Assembly (NCBI RefSeq): GCF_030269925.1
Contig: NC_085129.1
Span: forward strand, 20,823,501 to 20,887,500
DNA from: Bombyx mori
Lineage: Eukaryota; Arthropoda; Insecta; Lepidoptera; Bombycidae
Reading direction: 5' to 3'
DNA: 64,000 bases
Shown: one piece after another, positions 63,999 to 64,000 of the stretch
How positions within the stretch are numbered: the stretch's first letter is position 1
Layout: the number at the start of each line of letters is the position of its first letter
The notes under the pieces: model-generated
The model's database searches: none
The model's input: only the letters and a program-made list of their open reading frames with translations
Told to the model about the DNA's origin: nothing
Made by a program: the position numbers and the translations under genes

Positions 63999-64000
63999 GT

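Overview
The window is lepidopteran nuclear DNA, almost certainly silkworm (Bombyx mori or its close relative B. mandarina). It holds about 30 copies of the tRNA-derived Bm1 SINE, many jockey-clade LINE 3' ends of the silkworm BMC1 type, several lepidopteran Helitron families and a mariner. The DNA is AT-rich and coding sequence is sparse. I found one intact host protein gene, one intact tRNA gene and otherwise nested transposable elements. Most open frames are fragments of retroelement ORFs.

Region by region. (1) 2.9-14.9 kb, minus strand: a complete fatty acyl-CoA reductase (FAR) gene. Nine coding exons with GT/AG borders and matching phases give a 493-residue protein. Its introns are filled with Bm1, BMC1, R1-clade LINE and Helitron pieces, and a Bm1 copy lies 44 bp past the stop codon and offers polyadenylation signals. 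(2) 15-22 kb: LINE tails, an RNase H-bearing LINE fragment, Helitrons, a 191-bp MITE and a full-length Bm1. (3) 22.6-27.4 kb: an LTR element with two identical 362-bp LTRs and TATA target duplications. Its 5' LTR is split by a younger BMC1 insertion. No gag-pol is recognisable inside. Instead it carries a Bm1 copy with a strong A-to-G bias, a jockey tail and an array of eight RNA-like hairpins with compensatory stem changes. (4) 27-33 kb: Helitrons, Bm1 copies and LINE tails. (5) 33.35-35.69 kb: a 105-bp satellite of about 22.4 units with a 7-unit (735-bp) higher-order duplication; two more units lie inverted at 60.56 kb. (6) 36-48 kb: further Bm1, BMC1 and Helitron copies, a 422-bp MITE and a tRNA-Glu(UUC) gene on the minus strand at 46.8 kb. 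(7) 48.2-51.06 kb: 'element X', a TA-flanked DNA element with about eleven copies of its own terminal motif. (8) 51.7-54.5 kb: a three-level nest of a Helitron, a mariner inside it and 'element Y' inside the mariner; Y keeps a PHD-like transposase C-terminus. (9) 54.8-57.6 kb: a 5'-truncated BMC1 copy with endonuclease and RT domains and an 11-bp target duplication. (10) 57.8-64 kb: SINEs, Helitrons and a LINE broken by three later insertions.

Apart from the FAR gene and the tRNA the genes do not cooperate in a pathway. The window is best read as layers of transposition around one host gene. The most unusual items are the hairpin array, the A-to-G biased SINE, elements X and Y, and the satellite, which carries an 824-codon stop-free frame with no ordinary start codon.
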